Of a stretch of 64,000 nucleotides of DNA, positions 22,051 through 34,345 are shown piece by piece. The notes beneath the pieces are model-generated. The model was given only the letters and a program-made list of their open reading frames with translations. It did no database searches and was not told where the DNA came from. Position 1 is the stretch's first letter; the number at the start of each line of letters is the position of its first letter. Origin of the DNA: Atopsyche davidsoni (lineage: Eukaryota > Arthropoda > Insecta > Trichoptera > Hydrobiosidae); the NCBI GenBank assembly GCA_022113835.1, contig JAILWY010000020.1:62001-126000 (forward strand), read 5' to 3'. Both the position numbers and the translations under genes were made by a program.

Positions 22051-22088
22051 CGACGCTTCAGTCCGCGTACTGAGACTATGTTCAGAAA
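22051..22088 (-). repeat. Hammerhead-like motif with compensatory stem II change
   Basis: On the minus strand: CTGAACATAGTCTCAGTACG, then CGGACTGAAGCGTCG. Stem II reads AGUC/GACU where most copies read GGUC/GACC, a paired substitution. The core has one change (CTGAACA) and GAAA is GAAG. Confidence 0.45.
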
Positions 22089-22849
22089 TTTTTGAGAATT
22101 CCAAAAAACAGCACGGGAACTGAAACATACGAAATCAATTCATGACAAAGGTTACAAACACTTAAAGACGTGAAAAATTCGGGCTTATTCAATTTTTACC
22201 AATCAGACTGTCAATTGTCAATACAGTAAGTCTAACTCATTATTCTTTAAATGTAATTTTCCTAACAATTCTGTACAATGGTATAATCCGCCATAAATAT
22301 TTTTTTGCACCAATACTTCAAGCATCACACAAGACAGAAACCATAGTCCGTGGTTCTACCCCCTAATAGACCCATACATTGCACCATAAATATGCAAAAC
22401 GACTCGCCTATGATCGTATCGTTATTTTTCCTGAAAATATTCTGCCTTCTGAGACTTTTGAAAAAATACAATGAATTTATACTCGTAACCCTTTTTATTT
22501 TTAGTTATTTGCAGATGAGTCGTTCCTGTTTAATTTTATACGCACCCTTGCCTTCGTAGATAAGTTTAGTCACAGCAAATATTTTTTGAATTTTGGACGT
22601 ACGTGGTTCTTGTAGACTCCGCTCGATTCGAAGTAAGCTCAAATAGCGGATTTACGGCAAAAACCATGCAGCGCCATGCTTAACTACGTTTAATGGATCT
22701 ATTTGGAATTAGGAATTTCATACCTGTATTGATAACTCAAAAAACATTGAGACATCAACAAAGAAAATAATTATAAAGTGGTTTCTTTTTATTCAATAAA
22801 TCTTTTAAAGAGGACAATAAAGCATTTGAGCTGCGACCGGATTCCTGAA

Positions 22850-23060
22850 CGCTAGAGTGTGGACTGTGACAAGTATAAAGAGTGGAGTGTTGTGCGTGAA
22901 GGCATCGATACCCACATCTATCACTGTAGTGCATAAATATGGCGGAAGTATTTATACATTGAAATATGATCATAGTGTTACTAGTAAAGTGTAGAGTGTT
23001 GAAAATGTGAAGTGAAGTGATGTAATGTATCATGGAGTGAAGAAGTGCAACATGGTTTAC
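22850..23060. repeat. GTG/GAAGTG-rich low-complexity tract
   Basis: Purine/GT-rich degenerate units such as AGTGTAGAGTGTTG and GTGAAGTGAAGTGATG. No frame of interest on the forward strand; the reverse-strand frame of 133 codons is an artefact. Confidence 0.45.
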
Positions 23061-23175
23061 CACATAGATCATAGATTTGCTGTTAGCGAGGAGGTGTTCA
23101 GGTGCACCTTGAACATAAAGATACATAAAATGCCTGTTTGGTGGAAGTGTTTGCACAACGAAACGAGAATAAAGT

Positions 23176-23230
23176 GGTAGAGGGTGGAGGGTGGAGGGTG
23201 GAGGGTGGAGGGTGGAGGGTGGAGGGTGGG
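23176..23230. repeat. (GGTGGAG)n 7-bp tandem repeat
   Basis: About seven exact 7-mers of GGTGGAG, flanked by a GC-rich block to 23320. Four or more G runs make G-quadruplex formation possible. Confidence 0.9.
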
Positions 23231-24119
23231 AGGCGCTGGGGGAGTGCCGCCCCGCCCAGAAGACATCGATTAGCGGGCCCAGGCGAGATCACAGCGGGCG
23301 GCAGAGGCGGCGAGGGCGGGAAAAAATATCATATACATGCAAATAAGACTCTCCAGTGCTGGGGCGTGGTGGCATAAAATTAAATCAAATATATTTCTTA
23401 CACCTAAGAATAATGGTGATTTAAACACAAAATAAACAAATTGTTCTGATGCAATGATGCTGAAACAACAAATATGAATAGCTAAAAGGCAAATGATTTT
23501 TGTTAGGAAGATTTGGAAGAATGAAAACTTTTTGCCATTTTGTGACATGTATAACATTAAAATAATCACTAATACAACAAAGCTTTCAAAAATCAAATAA
23601 AATATTTATCTATATGTACTTTACGGAGAAAATGGTTGCATTCTCATTAAAGACATTCATTACAAACAAACGTTGATGGTATGGAGCAGATCACTGCCCA
23701 TTATTTAAATTTTTCAATTTTTTGGCTAGCGAAACTATACGCAATAAAAACAAAATGAAAAATAATATGTTTTTATTATTTAAATATATCAAAGAGAGAT
23801 CCACCAAATATTTTCTGCCAAAAATATTGAATGTTTTTGATGGTTTTGATGATTTGATGAAATCCACGCCACTGGCAAGTATGCTTTTCCATTTACCCAG
23901 TTAATAAGACTCCGTCTCGGAGCGCCGGGGTGTACTACTGTAATAAAAGCAAAAAAATATACAAATTTCCGTCTAAATCTCACTTTTAAAAGGAGAAGAA
24001 ACGTCAAAGCAGAGCGGGAAGGCGGCGCCGGCATTTAAAGCAATGGGATTGGAAAATTTGAATTTGAATTAAGAACAGAACCCCCCTCCCCCCGCTCAGG
24101 CGTTCCAAGTTTGAATCGC

Positions 24120-24137
24120 GGGGGGGGGGGGGGGGGG
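24120..24137. repeat. Poly-G run of 18
   Basis: Uninterrupted G run a few tens of bases after a C-rich stretch (AACCCCCCTCCCCCC at 24080). Likely unstable and hard to sequence. Confidence 0.9.
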
Positions 24138-24484
24138 TATTGACGCCGTAAAAAGCGAACTTTAAAAGCATTTTTTCGTGTTAATTAAGATGAAAATTGG
24201 ATTACAGATGCAGGCATCTTGTAACGGCGCCCATCTTGCCTATGTCCTGAAGGGAGTAGACGCACTTTCTAAATTAATATGGAGGCAATGGAGACTTTTG
24301 AATATTCTAATAATTATATATTTTTTATACACTTGAAAGCAAAACCCTTTGAAAATATCTTTTGAAAATTTTTCAGTAATTTTTCTATGAACGACAAACC
24401 AAATGCCAGGCACGTATCTTTTGTTTGGGAAATTTTCATACAGATCACTCGAGCTTAGATATATATAAATTTATAGCAAGATTT

Positions 24485-24640
24485 TAAGCTGCCACGCACA
24501 TTGGTGTAGCAGCTTAAACATGCTGCAATATAACTGACAACTTTTTTTTACAGTTTTGCACGCAACGCCATTGGCTGGCTCACCGCTATTACCAAGTAGC
24601 TAACCGACCAGTAAATTGCAACAACAAATCGCCACTAGTC
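24485..24640. mobile_element. Degraded family A MITE
   Basis: AAGCTGCCACGCACATTGG at 24487 and AGCTTAAACATGCTGCAATA at 24511 match family A ends. CCATTGGCTGGCTCACC follows near 24569. Heavily diverged. Confidence 0.45.
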
Positions 24641-25161
24641 ATTCTTTTGAAAATTAAGCTTAATGGATGTTTTATTGAGCTAACTTTTTTGCAAAAAAAA
24701 AATACACTTTAAACTGTTTGATGCAATCTGTTGTTGCGATTCGACGCCGCGCGATTAGAGCAGTTAAGGATTTCAGCTCAAACCGTCGGCCAATCGGCGG
24801 CAGTTTGCTTGTAAAGTGGCTTACACTTTCAAAAATGGCGCTCGAGGCGACGGTCGGTAAAGCGGCTATCTTCATGACCGGCCAGAGTGCGACCGAAGTG
24901 GCGGCTCAATTTTCGATTTCGCGGTATTACCGGCATCGTAATTTACCCGCTCGAGACTCTGGCGGGGGCTGCCGGACCACAGCTGCCTGCACACGCTGTG
25001 GTTTAACGAAGCTAATGGTTTGACACCGTTCAGTGGTCTGATATGCTATCCCGCTTGTAGACCACCTTTACACAAGTTGAGACGCAACCGACAGCCGATT
25101 TGAATTAGCCAAAAGCGTCGTAGTATTTAAAATGTTTAAGTCACCGTTCGGTTGTCTGCAA

Positions 25162-25305
25162 AAGCTGCCTGCACACGCTGCAACACTGCCGACAACCTAA
25201 CGGCGATTAGCTTATAGAGTTCTCTTATTTTGCTTGTGTGTTTTTTTTTATTTATAGTTTTGCATTATTAGTTGTCGGTTGTGTTGTAGCGCGTGTAGGC
25301 AGCTG
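25162..25305. mobile_element. Family A MITE, complete
   Basis: Left: AAGCTGCCTGCACACGCTGC. Right: GTAGCGCGTGTAGGCAGCTG. The inner arms read ACTGCCGACAACCTAACGG and TTAGTTGTCGGTTGTG. A degraded relative lies immediately upstream (24981-25155). Confidence 0.75.
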
Positions 25306-25579
25306 ATGTAACAACGCGTGTAGGAAAGAACCGCCATGTCAATTGTCAGTTTTTTTGCGTCTTTATGACTTGTTTTCATGATGTTTTTGCCGCGTTATGT
25401 TCGATCTGAATTTAAGATAATTTATTGTTGAAGTTTTGGATATTTTTGAAGTAAAGGATGGCTTCACAAAGCTTCAAATAGAAAAATAGGCTTCGACTCC
25501 ATCAACAATTGGTTTAGTTTTCAAAATACCAGTCCTTGAAGTGCTTAGGTCATATTTTCGTATATATTATAAGCTTGAC

Positions 25580-25747
25580 TTAAGTCCCCTACACACGCTG
25601 CGACACTACTGATAAACACATGGTAACTGGGCAATAGCGTCCTCTTTTGTGTTGTTTCCTTAGGCTTAACATAAAAAAACAAAGGGATTCTATTAGTTAA
25701 TTGCAAATCGGTCGCGAGTTGTATCGCTGCGTGTGTTGACAGCTTAA
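25580..25747. mobile_element. Family A MITE bounded by TTAA
   Basis: TTAA occurs at 25580-25583 and 25744-25747. Between them is a ~160-bp element with ~70-bp imperfect inverted repeats. Left: CCTACACACGCTGCGACACT then GGCAATAGCGTCCTCTTTTG. Right: ATTAGTTAATTGCAAATCGG then TGTATCGCTGCGTGTGTTGA. TTAA at both ends would fit piggyBac-type insertion, but other copies do not all show it. Confidence 0.75.
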
Positions 25748-25999
25748 TTTTTGAGGTTTCGGCTGCCATTATTGGATGATTTGATTCTTGGAGACGGTCC
25801 CGGTTCTAAGAGTCTAGAATGCTTGCCATTCTTAGATATTGGTTATGCAAATTAAAATATTTTTTTTAATTATAGTTTTCCTGAAAAAGTATTTTAAAGT
25901 CTGAGGGTTGTGTTGCAAGCATCAACCCTTTCTTTCCAGCTGATTTGTCTATCATTACACTGAGGGTAATTCCTTGGAAGCGTTAAATTAAAATATGAC

Positions 26000-27290
26000 C
26001 ACGTCATGCCTCGGCTACCCCCGGACGCGGGGTGGTAATCGATTGTGGCCTAACCTAACCCCAAACAAACCATTAAAATAACATTTTTATTTCAATTAGG
26101 ACGCTGCCGTTAGACCCCGGCCGCGTCGATTGAAATGGGCGTCATTTCTGGTTAACTAATTTATCGATTCTATTTACTATCGGTCCTGGGGTGAAATTAA
26201 TAAATACGAAATGGGTTAACGTGCATACAATATGTTTTTGGGTCATCAAACTTGAAACGCCGAGAAAAATTGACACACAAGTTCCAATCTACGATTCTAC
26301 GCATATCGTGGTCTAATTTTTAATCCAATTGAACTACTGCTACTATGCAACTTAACAAGCATTTGAACTGTGCAGAAATAATCTTCCTACTGCCTAGATC
26401 GCATATAAATCGCAAACATTCTTGACGTATATAAGTATGTAAAAAAGATTTTTCTCGTCATTTTAAAATTTATAAATACATACAAAATTTTATATATACA
26501 TTTATAGTTTATATATAAAATTATAACATATGTTCGAGAAGCTGCAAGACGTTATTAAATTTATTGGTGCGTGACGACAAGTCATTTGCTTGGCATAGCG
26601 TAAAGTTAATAACCATTCACGTGTTCATCCCTTATTTTTTCAGCCCTTGACGATTGGACACTCGCGGTATTAAAGGGTGACGATGTAGTGGCAACAATTC
26701 TCCTAATTGACGACTTAAATTAAATTACAGGGTGACCGATTCACACATGGTACGAAAGATAATAAAAAATGCAGCTATTAATCAGTTTTTCTCTTATGCT
26801 GATCGATTACCTTAAAACATACATAACACGTAATGTACCAAAATAAGTCAAAATTGCAGATGTAATAAATAATGCTTAGCTATCTATAATAGCATAATTA
26901 GTTTCTTCTGCGCCAGGTAAAAATATATTCACCTGTCCTAATGTGTTTGATAGCTGCAGCCAAGAATGCATGTAAATTACACATTTTTAGATCGGTTGCA
27001 CACTTGCATATAACGATTCACAATCTCAGTTATAATGGCATAGTGATTTAATCGGTGAGTACAGATTAGAAAACCGTGGATTAATGAAACACTCTACCCG
27101 CTTTGTGGTCTTGGTGTCAGGCTGCGCGTTCCCCCGCCAGTGTGTTCACCCCCATTGATATTAATTGACATCCCTCTGAAGTGAATTCAGCCCATTATGG
27201 CTCAGTGTTGCCAGCAAGTAGTCCGCATTGTAGTGATAAGTGTTCGGGCCACTAATCGATTGGCAACACACCTTTTTATATGCTAATAGA
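26000..27290. other. Two mixed-GC blocks, candidate conserved elements
   Basis: 26020-26210 (CG-rich, with paired GGTTAAC sites) and 27085-27285 (balanced composition, no homopolymers) stand out from AT-rich flanks. No coding frame spans them. Regulatory function is only a guess. Confidence 0.25.
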
Positions 27291-27299
27291 AATTTTATG

Positions 27300-29640
27300 G
27301 AGAGAATAGCGCTGGATCAATGTACGTCATCTTTGAGTTTGTAAATTTTTATATTAATATCCGCATTGATTGTTAAATACATATTGTATTAAGTTTCGAT
27401 ACAAGCAAAAAAATTTCAACGGAAAAAATTAAAAAATAATCAAATGGCTAGGAGTTTACGATATTATTTGCGTACACTTTTGCCATACAAGTATTTCTAT
27501 GGACTCTATATTAAGGAATAAATTTAAAAAATATATTCAATTAATAATTTATGTATAAATAAAAAAAAATGTGAAAACATTAAAAAGTATATTGTTGTGG
27601 CTTGCGGTGTGTTCACAATCTGAAAAGTAGTTTATATATCAAATTTATAATAATTTGTAGGCAAATTATGTAAAATATCTCCACCGGTGCATTGTGTATA
27701 CTCCAATTACAGTGCCACAGTAGTTTAATTAGAAAGAGCGCTAGGTCGCGATACAGTGGAAAATATTTTGCCTTTTCATTGTGAACCTAAAAAAATGATT
27801 GTTTGCAAATAAAGATGATAAATAAACAAATTTATTTAATTTCAATGATATTTACGGAGAAGCAATGCATTTTTTGTGAATCGCACGCCATTGATATGTG
27901 ATACAGTTTTACTTCATAGAAGTTTTTTTTTTTTGTATGTCACATAGCTTTTAATACATGACTCTTAGAGCATTCTTTGGTATGATTTATAACAAATTTA
28001 AAAAGAATTTGTGGCTAAAGACGAATATAGACACAATTATTTGTCGTTTTGACTTTAAAATAATACCTCTCTTAGGTGGCCCTTACACAACCAGCTATAA
28101 AATTAAGGTGCAAGTCTTCCAAATCTCTAAAAACCTAATTATAACAAACGTGGGTAAACGTTATACGATTTTAATATTAACAATACAAAAAAAAATATTT
28201 AGAGTTTTGATATTTTTTAATTAAAACTAAAATATACTGATTTTCATTTGAAATAGATGTAACTATGATTTTTTAGTGCTGTGTATTAAATATTGTGAAA
28301 TCGACTATTGTTTCCAACTTATATTGAAAATAAATGTATCAATAAAAACAATGATAAAGGTGAGTCCAAATATTTTTGTTAATTTTAAAATAAGTGTATA
28401 AAATTTATATTTAATGAATATTTTAACAATGTGTATTTGTATATTGCATAAAAAATATAAATATTTATATTAAATCACACATCAAAAAATATCTTAAAGT
28501 ATTTAATTAAAAAATATATATATTAATGAATGCAATCAAATTTACAACGTCGCGTCCGCAAAATGTTTTTGTTTTTTATTAAAAATATGTTTACATTGAT
28601 GTAAACTTTACTAAAAACTGAAGAAAAAAAAAAGATTTTGTACAAGTCAAAAAAGTATTTTAATTAAATTAAATTTTATCTTATTTCGCAAATTATAATA
28701 GCTCAAACACAAACAATCTTTTAATTTAACACAAAGTTTGAAAACAGCTTCGTTTTATTTTTAAATATAAAGTCAAAACGCATTTACGCTCCATTTTATT
28801 AAAATTTCAAAATCGAAACGCAGAAAGGTTATTTTTTCAAATTTCAAAATTGGAACGCAGCTACTTCGAATTTCAAATGCAAAACACAACTCTCCCGCCA
28901 TCTCGCCTCTTAGGCCGATATTTGAGAAGCCCTTCATACTAGAAACATGACTACAAAAAACTCAACCATAACAGAGTATACCTTCGTACTAACCGGCCGC
29001 GTAAAAAATCCAAAGACATCTTCGGATCAACAAAACGAACTTTAATTCGGTTACTTAGAACAATCCAAAATGACACAGGCATTTGATTAGAGGGGCCAAT
29101 TTGTACCATTTGTACCGGAGTAACTATGTCATTAGGCCATAAAAAACCAGCCCGCAGCCATGGCCGGCACAAGGTGGTACCTAATGAGACAGCGCTGGTC
29201 ATCTCCTCTCATGATTTGAAGATAATTGTCCTTTGGAGACACTGATAGCCTTGCGCTTGCATATTAGACAGATGCAATGAAACCATTTTATTATTTAATA
29301 AATTATTATCGTTGAAGGTTTTAAACTAATTTTTTTTTAATACGTTTCTATGGAATCAATCCACTCATCTTCCCTCAGCTCTTCGTTCAGTATATGTGCT
29401 TATATAATAGACACATGCAAATTAATATATGCATTATTTTTTTTATTATCTATCTTTTGTATATTGGACAGAAGCGATGAATCCATTTCAATATATTTTT
29501 GATATATTTTAGGGAATCGATTCACTCACTCGCATAGATTTTTTCGCTACACACGTGAGGTTAAAACCCGCACCCACTTACACGTCCGCATTAAACAGCT
29601 GCATAAATGTTTAATGTGTCCAGCAAAACTAGTGATTGTA
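27300..29640. other. Long AT-rich non-coding stretch
   Basis: Contains one family B fragment (AATGGCTAGGAGTTTACGAT at 27444) and a small ~35-bp degenerate tandem repeat at about 28795-28890 (AATTTCAAAAT.G.AACGCAG). The forward frame at 27958-28224 (88 codons) has no domain. Confidence 0.5.
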
Positions 29641-29664
29641 TACGTCTTTTGGACTCTCGCTCAG

Positions 29665-29720
29665 TTGAAGTGCCTCAGTGGTTCAATCGGCTAGTGCACT
29701 GACTGCCATCGACGTATGAC
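29665..29720 (+). repeat. tRNA-like 5' half
   Basis: CCTCAGTGGTTCAATCGG then CTAGTGCACTGACTGCC resembles a tRNA D-arm with A box and the start of the anticodon arm. No B box at tRNA distance. Possibly a SINE head. Confidence 0.25.
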
Positions 29721-30069
29721 TTTTCTATGCTAAGAATTAATATCATATATATAAATGCACTTTCGCCTATTGAGGGCTTAAATTCTCCAGGTGATTTCCC
29801 AGCCTCATCGTGATATTATTATTTTTGTTTTTATTTTCATATTTAAGGTTCCGTCTGTGTCAATTTCGAGAGGTCAAACTTGGAGAAACATAATATAAGG
29901 TTTCAGGAAAGGTTTCAAATAAAAAAAAAAACGTAATTCAAATTAATAAAAAGATATCACCACCGCGTTTTGTCCCACGTTTGTGACTAATAAATTCGAA
30001 TCCGAGATGACCGAGGCGTATATTTAACCCTTTGAGGAAAACAAATGGACATACTTATTATTTTCGGGG

Positions 30070-30375
30070 GATAAAAAAAATAGCCGACGCCCCTGCGCTC
30101 CTCGCGGATCGATTACCCGGGCGGGCAGGCGCCGAGGAGAGCGAAGTGGACATTTATATCATTTGGTGTAATTTTTTGTCAATGGGCCGGCATTACGGGG
30201 CGGGGGAGGGGGAGGGGCGGGGGCGGGGGAGGGGGAGGGGGAGGGGGGGGGAGCGGGGCGCTCCGGCCGCTGCGATGACAAATTATAGAGGCGATGGCGG
30301 CCGACAAGATGGCCGGCGGAAGCCGCGGCACCCAGCGGCGGCGCTCGGAGATGGGACGCAGCTCATCGCTTGACA
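30070..30375. other. GC-rich island with G-rich minisatellite
   Basis: CG-dense block containing GGGGCGG/GGGGGAG repeats at 30196-30255. The 113-codon frame through it is compositional. Confidence 0.45.
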
Positions 30376-30501
30376 TGGGAAGGAAACGGCGTTCCAACTG
30401 ACAAAAATTATAAATGTCAACTAACCTACGTAATATAAATAAATGCCCTACTGGCTAGAAGATAAGAACTCACATACAAAAATGTTCGTAATCCTCTAAG
30501 C

Positions 30502-31071
30502 CGGAGGTTCCCAAAGTGGTCGATTTCGCCCTGCAGGGGGTCGATGACAGCGAAAAATAAAATTGGGGGTCCATGAACTGTAAATGGGGGTCTACGAGAG
30601 TGGATCCAGGTCCAGGAAGCAGGTCATCACCAAAATTTAGACATTTCGTAAATGTCATAATGCACCGAACACAGATTGAACCGATGTACTTTGTGACGAA
30701 TCGAAGCCCTGAAGCGTAGAAGTATTTTGTATGTTTTTAATTCATGTATTTTATTCTATTTAAAATATTAAAATGGAACTCCACCAAGTATTATCTGTCA
30801 AAAATATTGATTTTCTGAATGTTACTATGTTTGCATTTTGTGTGTTTTAATTAATAAAGGTATAATTAACTTTACATGTATTTTAACTTTTTCATTTTTA
30901 AACCCACTGTACAGTAAACCCTATGAAAGTGAGTTGTTCTATATAAAATGTCAAAAATATGTTTGAAGTTGATGAATTTGTAAAAAATCAATATTAGCAA
31001 GGCAGGGGGTCGACGAAAAACAGAAAAACTCGACAAGGAGTCTACGGGACAAAATAGTTTGGGAAACTATG
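30502..31071. mobile_element. Non-autonomous hAT element, second copy, perfect 8-bp duplication
   Basis: Target duplications CTCTAAGC lie at 30494-30501 and 31072-31079. Both terminal blocks match 3973-4690 in reverse complement (left CGGAGGTTCCCAAAGTGG, right CAAAATAGTTTGGGAAAC). The centre, about 30731-30925, has no match in the other copy and includes a family C repeat fragment, so the two copies differ by an internal replacement. Confidence 0.9.
30736..30822 (-). repeat. Family C repeat fragment inside hAT
   Basis: On the minus strand it shares ATACTTGGTGGAGTTCC then ATTTTAATATTTTAAATA with 39193 and 48641, and in weaker form 23770-23840. Confidence 0.6.
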
Positions 31072-31087
31072 CTCTAAGCAATGGGCT

Positions 31088-31234
31088 CACGTTGACACCC
31101 ACGGCAATTTTCAGAGATCTTGCCAAAAATGACCATTTGATTTTATCACAGTAAACAAGGACGAGATAACTCGTAGTTGGCGTCCTAGAAGAGAGCGCAA
31201 TCTACGAGTTATCTCGTAGTTGGCAGTCAACGTG
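31088..31234. mobile_element. piggyBac-like MITE
   Basis: Ends CACGTTGAC (31088-31096) and GTCAACGTG (31226-31234) are inverted, with TTAA directly after the right end. Inner inverted segments ACGAGATAACTCGT (about 31158) and ACGAGTTATCTCGT (about 31203) add a second pairing. The left TTAA is not preserved. It lies 8 bp beyond the hAT duplication. Confidence 0.45.
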
Positions 31235-31736
31235 TTAATATTTAATATGAACCATTTTCGCTAACGCTTAAAATATTAAAAATAATTAAACTTATATATG
31301 GAATGAAAACAAAAAAGGCTTCCAAAATTAAATTTGAAAAAAAGCATTGTGTTCTTTATTCAAAATTTATGATTTGAACTGTGTTCCGAATGGAAAACTG
31401 AAAACCCAGCTTTTTAGTATTTCGTAAATGTTGACAATTCTGCGGTCCAAATAGGTTTGATAATTATGCACAATAACTGCACATATTATTCCCTACGCGG
31501 ATAGCCAAATACCGCAACGTTAGCAAAGTCCTAAGACCTATTGTAAATATTAAAACTTTATAATTTAAAAAAAAAATTGGCATTTTCCACGTGCCGCCGC
31601 TGGCAGGGCGTCGATTCTCGATCTGTTTATTTGTACTCGATCGTCGATGCCGGGTCCCTTCGTGATCTTCGGTCCCGGCCGGGCCCGCCTCTCGATATTC
31701 CTCTCGCTTATTTATTGATTTGATGTTCCACTAGAT

Positions 31737-31930
31737 CAGTGTTTTTCAACCTTTTTGAATACGCAACCTCTTTCTAAGTTAAAAAAATCCGGCTTAGGGC
31801 CTTGATAATACTATTTATTCATTGCAATGAAGGACCTGCAAACAATTGTCTTTTTCTTTTACCCGCAAACCCCTGAGTAAGGCATCACGACCCCCTCGGA
31901 AGGTCGCGACCCACAGGTTTGGAAACACTG
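31737..31930. mobile_element. Short hAT MITE with perfect 8-bp duplication
   Basis: CACTAGAT lies at 31729-31736 and 31931-31938. Ends are CAGTGTTTTTCAACC and, reversed, CAGTGTTTCCAAACC. Length 194 bp, no coding capacity. Its ends differ from the 3973/30502 family, so it is a distinct hAT family. Confidence 0.9.
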
Positions 31931-32020
31931 CACTAGATTAAACATTAGTACTGGAGAGAAAAGAAACAAAATACGTTTATATCACATTGCAATATATCTA
32001 TATACAAGCACTCTTTCTTG

Positions 32021-32146
32021 AAGCCGACTACACACGCTGCGACACAACTGGCCCCTAGCGAGCTATTAAAAAATAACAACTATGAGAAACAATATTGTCT
32101 AATTGTCATCTGGTTGTCAATTATGTCGCAGCGTGTGTAGGCAGCT
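32021..32146. mobile_element. Family A MITE
   Basis: Left: AAGCCGACTACACACGCTGC then GACACAACTGG. Right: GTCGCAGCGTGTGTAGGCAG. A partial relative continues to 32215, and a left half (CACGCGCTGTGACACGATCG) is at 32697. Confidence 0.75.
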
Positions 32147-32419
32147 AGCAGGATACACACAACCGATTTGTAATTACCCAAAAGTATCAATTTTTTTTAT
32201 AGTTTTTGAGGTTTAAGCAACGCAATTGACAAGTAACTGTGAGATCGTAGGATCGTAAGACTGTCCATGGCTTTAGCCATTTTGTTCTTTAAAAAATTGG
32301 CAAAAATACTACAATCAACAAATATCTCGAGCATGATGTCATTCATCCGAAGCAAGTCACTTAATCACGACTAAATATATAATGGCAATATTTTCACATA
32401 ATTCAGGCAATCATTCCAA

Positions 32420-32680
32420 TGCCAACTTAACGCGTGCTCCGCAACGCCCGCGCGGCGCCCCTCCCGCGGCGCTCGTTAGAGCCTCCAAGGACAAAAAAGG
32501 CCATTAGGAGCGGCCATTTTGCTAGTTGCGACGCCACGCGGAAGCGGCCGATGCGGAAATGGCGAGGAGGGGGCGCTTAGGGCGATTAGAGTTTTTTGCG
32601 ATAATTTTGCGCTATTTATTTCGATACTAATTATTTTTTAATTTAATCGAGCGCTCGCTCTGGCACCTGTCATTTTTGAT
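32420..32680. other. GC-rich island, candidate conserved element
   Basis: CG-dense sequence with GGCCATTAGGAGCGGCCATT (32500-32519) passing into an ATAATTTTGCGC and homeodomain-like AT block. No frame. A plausible promoter-proximal or enhancer segment, not proven. Confidence 0.35.
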
Positions 32681-32894
32681 CAAGTCGAAACTGCCTTCAC
32701 GCGCTGTGACACGATCGGCAACCGAATGGTAACTGGTAAGCATCCTCTCTATATTTTTTTTATAATTGTGAATGTTTTCATAGGAGAATTCTTAAAATAC
32801 CATGGGTTGACCACGCCACAACTGAAAGGGTCTTGAACATAATGTGCATAAAGACAACTCCTAAAAATGCTTAAGTTATCCTGTTTTTGCTATA

Positions 32895-33090
32895 TTTTTA
32901 GATACACCAAATACAATCTACTGCAGCAGCCCAGGAATAAACCCAAGAAGAAGAAAGTGCGCATGGATGCGGAATTTTCCGGAAGTCGAGAGTAATGTTG
33001 GTCTAATAAGTTTAGAATAGAGTCTAGAATAACGTTCGGTGATCTAACCAACCTCCTGGTGAAGAATAATTAGCCAGTTAAATTTGTATA
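32895..33090 (+). pseudogene. LINE 3' fragment (RTE-like)
   Basis: The forward strand reads R-Y-T-K-Y-N-L-L-Q-Q, then a lysine-rich stretch, then GATGCGGAATTTTCCGG, and ends with the family tail pattern F-G-D-L-T-N-L-L. Stops and frameshifts are present. Confidence 0.6.
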
Positions 33091-33735
33091 ATGGTTTGTG
33101 ACAATTTGTTGTTGCAATCTGTGACTGTGTGTGAAGAGAAATTTACTGCTACCGGAAATCTTTAATTTTGGTAACACAATAAATTGTGTTTTTTACTTAT
33201 GATTGTCGTACACACGCAATGTATAATGATCTACAAATATTGATTTAAAAAACTTAAAATGATATCCATTTAAAATAAATAAAAAAAGGTTTTCTTTTCA
33301 CTGAATACAAAATATTTTCTTTATGTTTACGACAATTGATAATGACAATATTTTCAAATTAGGACAGACACGCAGCGCATTATTTTTTCTTTACATATTG
33401 ATTCTTTGAATTCAGTGCTGACAGCCCCTCCGAGTCCGAGCATTCAGACCGCAGGACTCCCATCACTGAATTAAAGGCACTTAATTTGATACTTTTTACA
33501 GCGCAATCCAGGGGGGACCAACTATCGAGCCTTGAGAACCACCGGAAAATTAGAAAACACAAAAGAAAAAATACTGTAACAAAAACTCGTCGTTTATATG
33601 TGAACCGCTTGCGGGATTCTATTTAAGTAATGCTATTTTATGCGATTTTATACAATATAAACGAATGAATGTTTTTTTGATTATTTTATATAGTCTTCAT
33701 TAGTTTAGTTCAAATCATGCCCATAGCTCTATCAT

Positions 33736-33766
33736 TTTGTCTTTTGCTGCAGAGCAAAAGACAAAA
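33736..33766. other. Short perfect hairpin
   Basis: TTTGTCTTTTGCT, GCAG, AGCAAAAGACAAA: 13-bp perfect arms around a 4-base loop. It is not followed by a U run on either strand. Confidence 0.6.
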
Positions 33767-34019
33767 AGGAAGGCATCTCATCTCGATCTCTCATCTCAAG
33801 GCATTTATCTCATCTCGACAAGGTACTTCCAGAGCACATCCCTCCACAATCGTTCCAAGTCCATTACTCCAATACCGATCCTTTACACACGCTCAGGGTA
33901 CAGAGTGACATCCATGAACAAGCAACAGAATGGGGATAGCGGGGAGGCCTCTTTCTAACACTTTGAAATTTGTTCATTCTTTGTAAAAAAATAATGAATA
34001 TCTCCAAGATGTACCGTAG

Positions 34020-34345
34020 AATTGCGACAGGGGTGTTTGCCACCCCTGCCGTGACAGTCGCGAGTATTATCCGTCGGGTCAGGAGTAATTTGGCCTATCC
34101 CGGCCGGGCCGCGCGTCCTCGGAGGGTTACGCCGGGCGTAAGTATAGCGTGGAGTTATGCTCACTTAATTCCCGGGACTGTCCGCCGTTTACAATCATCT
34201 CGAGTGAGTCGGACAAATGGCAGGTGAGTCCCCAGCCAGTTTTATCAATGAATTGGTTTTTTTCGGAGCCTATAATGCCTCGGCTGGGTGTTATTAGAGG
34301 CTCGAGTGTTCCTGCGAGGGACCGATATCGCTCTACGCCCAGGGT
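34020..34345. other. GC-rich island with hairpin
   Basis: CG-dense block, including inverted CAGGGGTG/CACCCCTG (34029-34048). Both strands have 70-90-codon frames over 34127-34424 with no domain; I do not call them genes. Confidence 0.35.

Noticed and set aside
22755..23156. 133-codon reverse frame
   Set aside because: Lies over a GTG/GAAGTG low-complexity tract; histidine/serine-rich through composition.
26045..26062. Telomere-like CCTAACCTAACCCC (insect TTAGG type)
   Set aside because: Only two repeats; also GGTTAGGTTGGGTTAG at 47689. Too short to be telomeric.
30032..30373. 113-codon glycine/arginine-rich frame
   Set aside because: Generated by the G-rich minisatellite and GC island.
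33380..33562. 60-codon reverse frame with serine-rich sequence
   Set aside because: No family resemblance and no supporting context.
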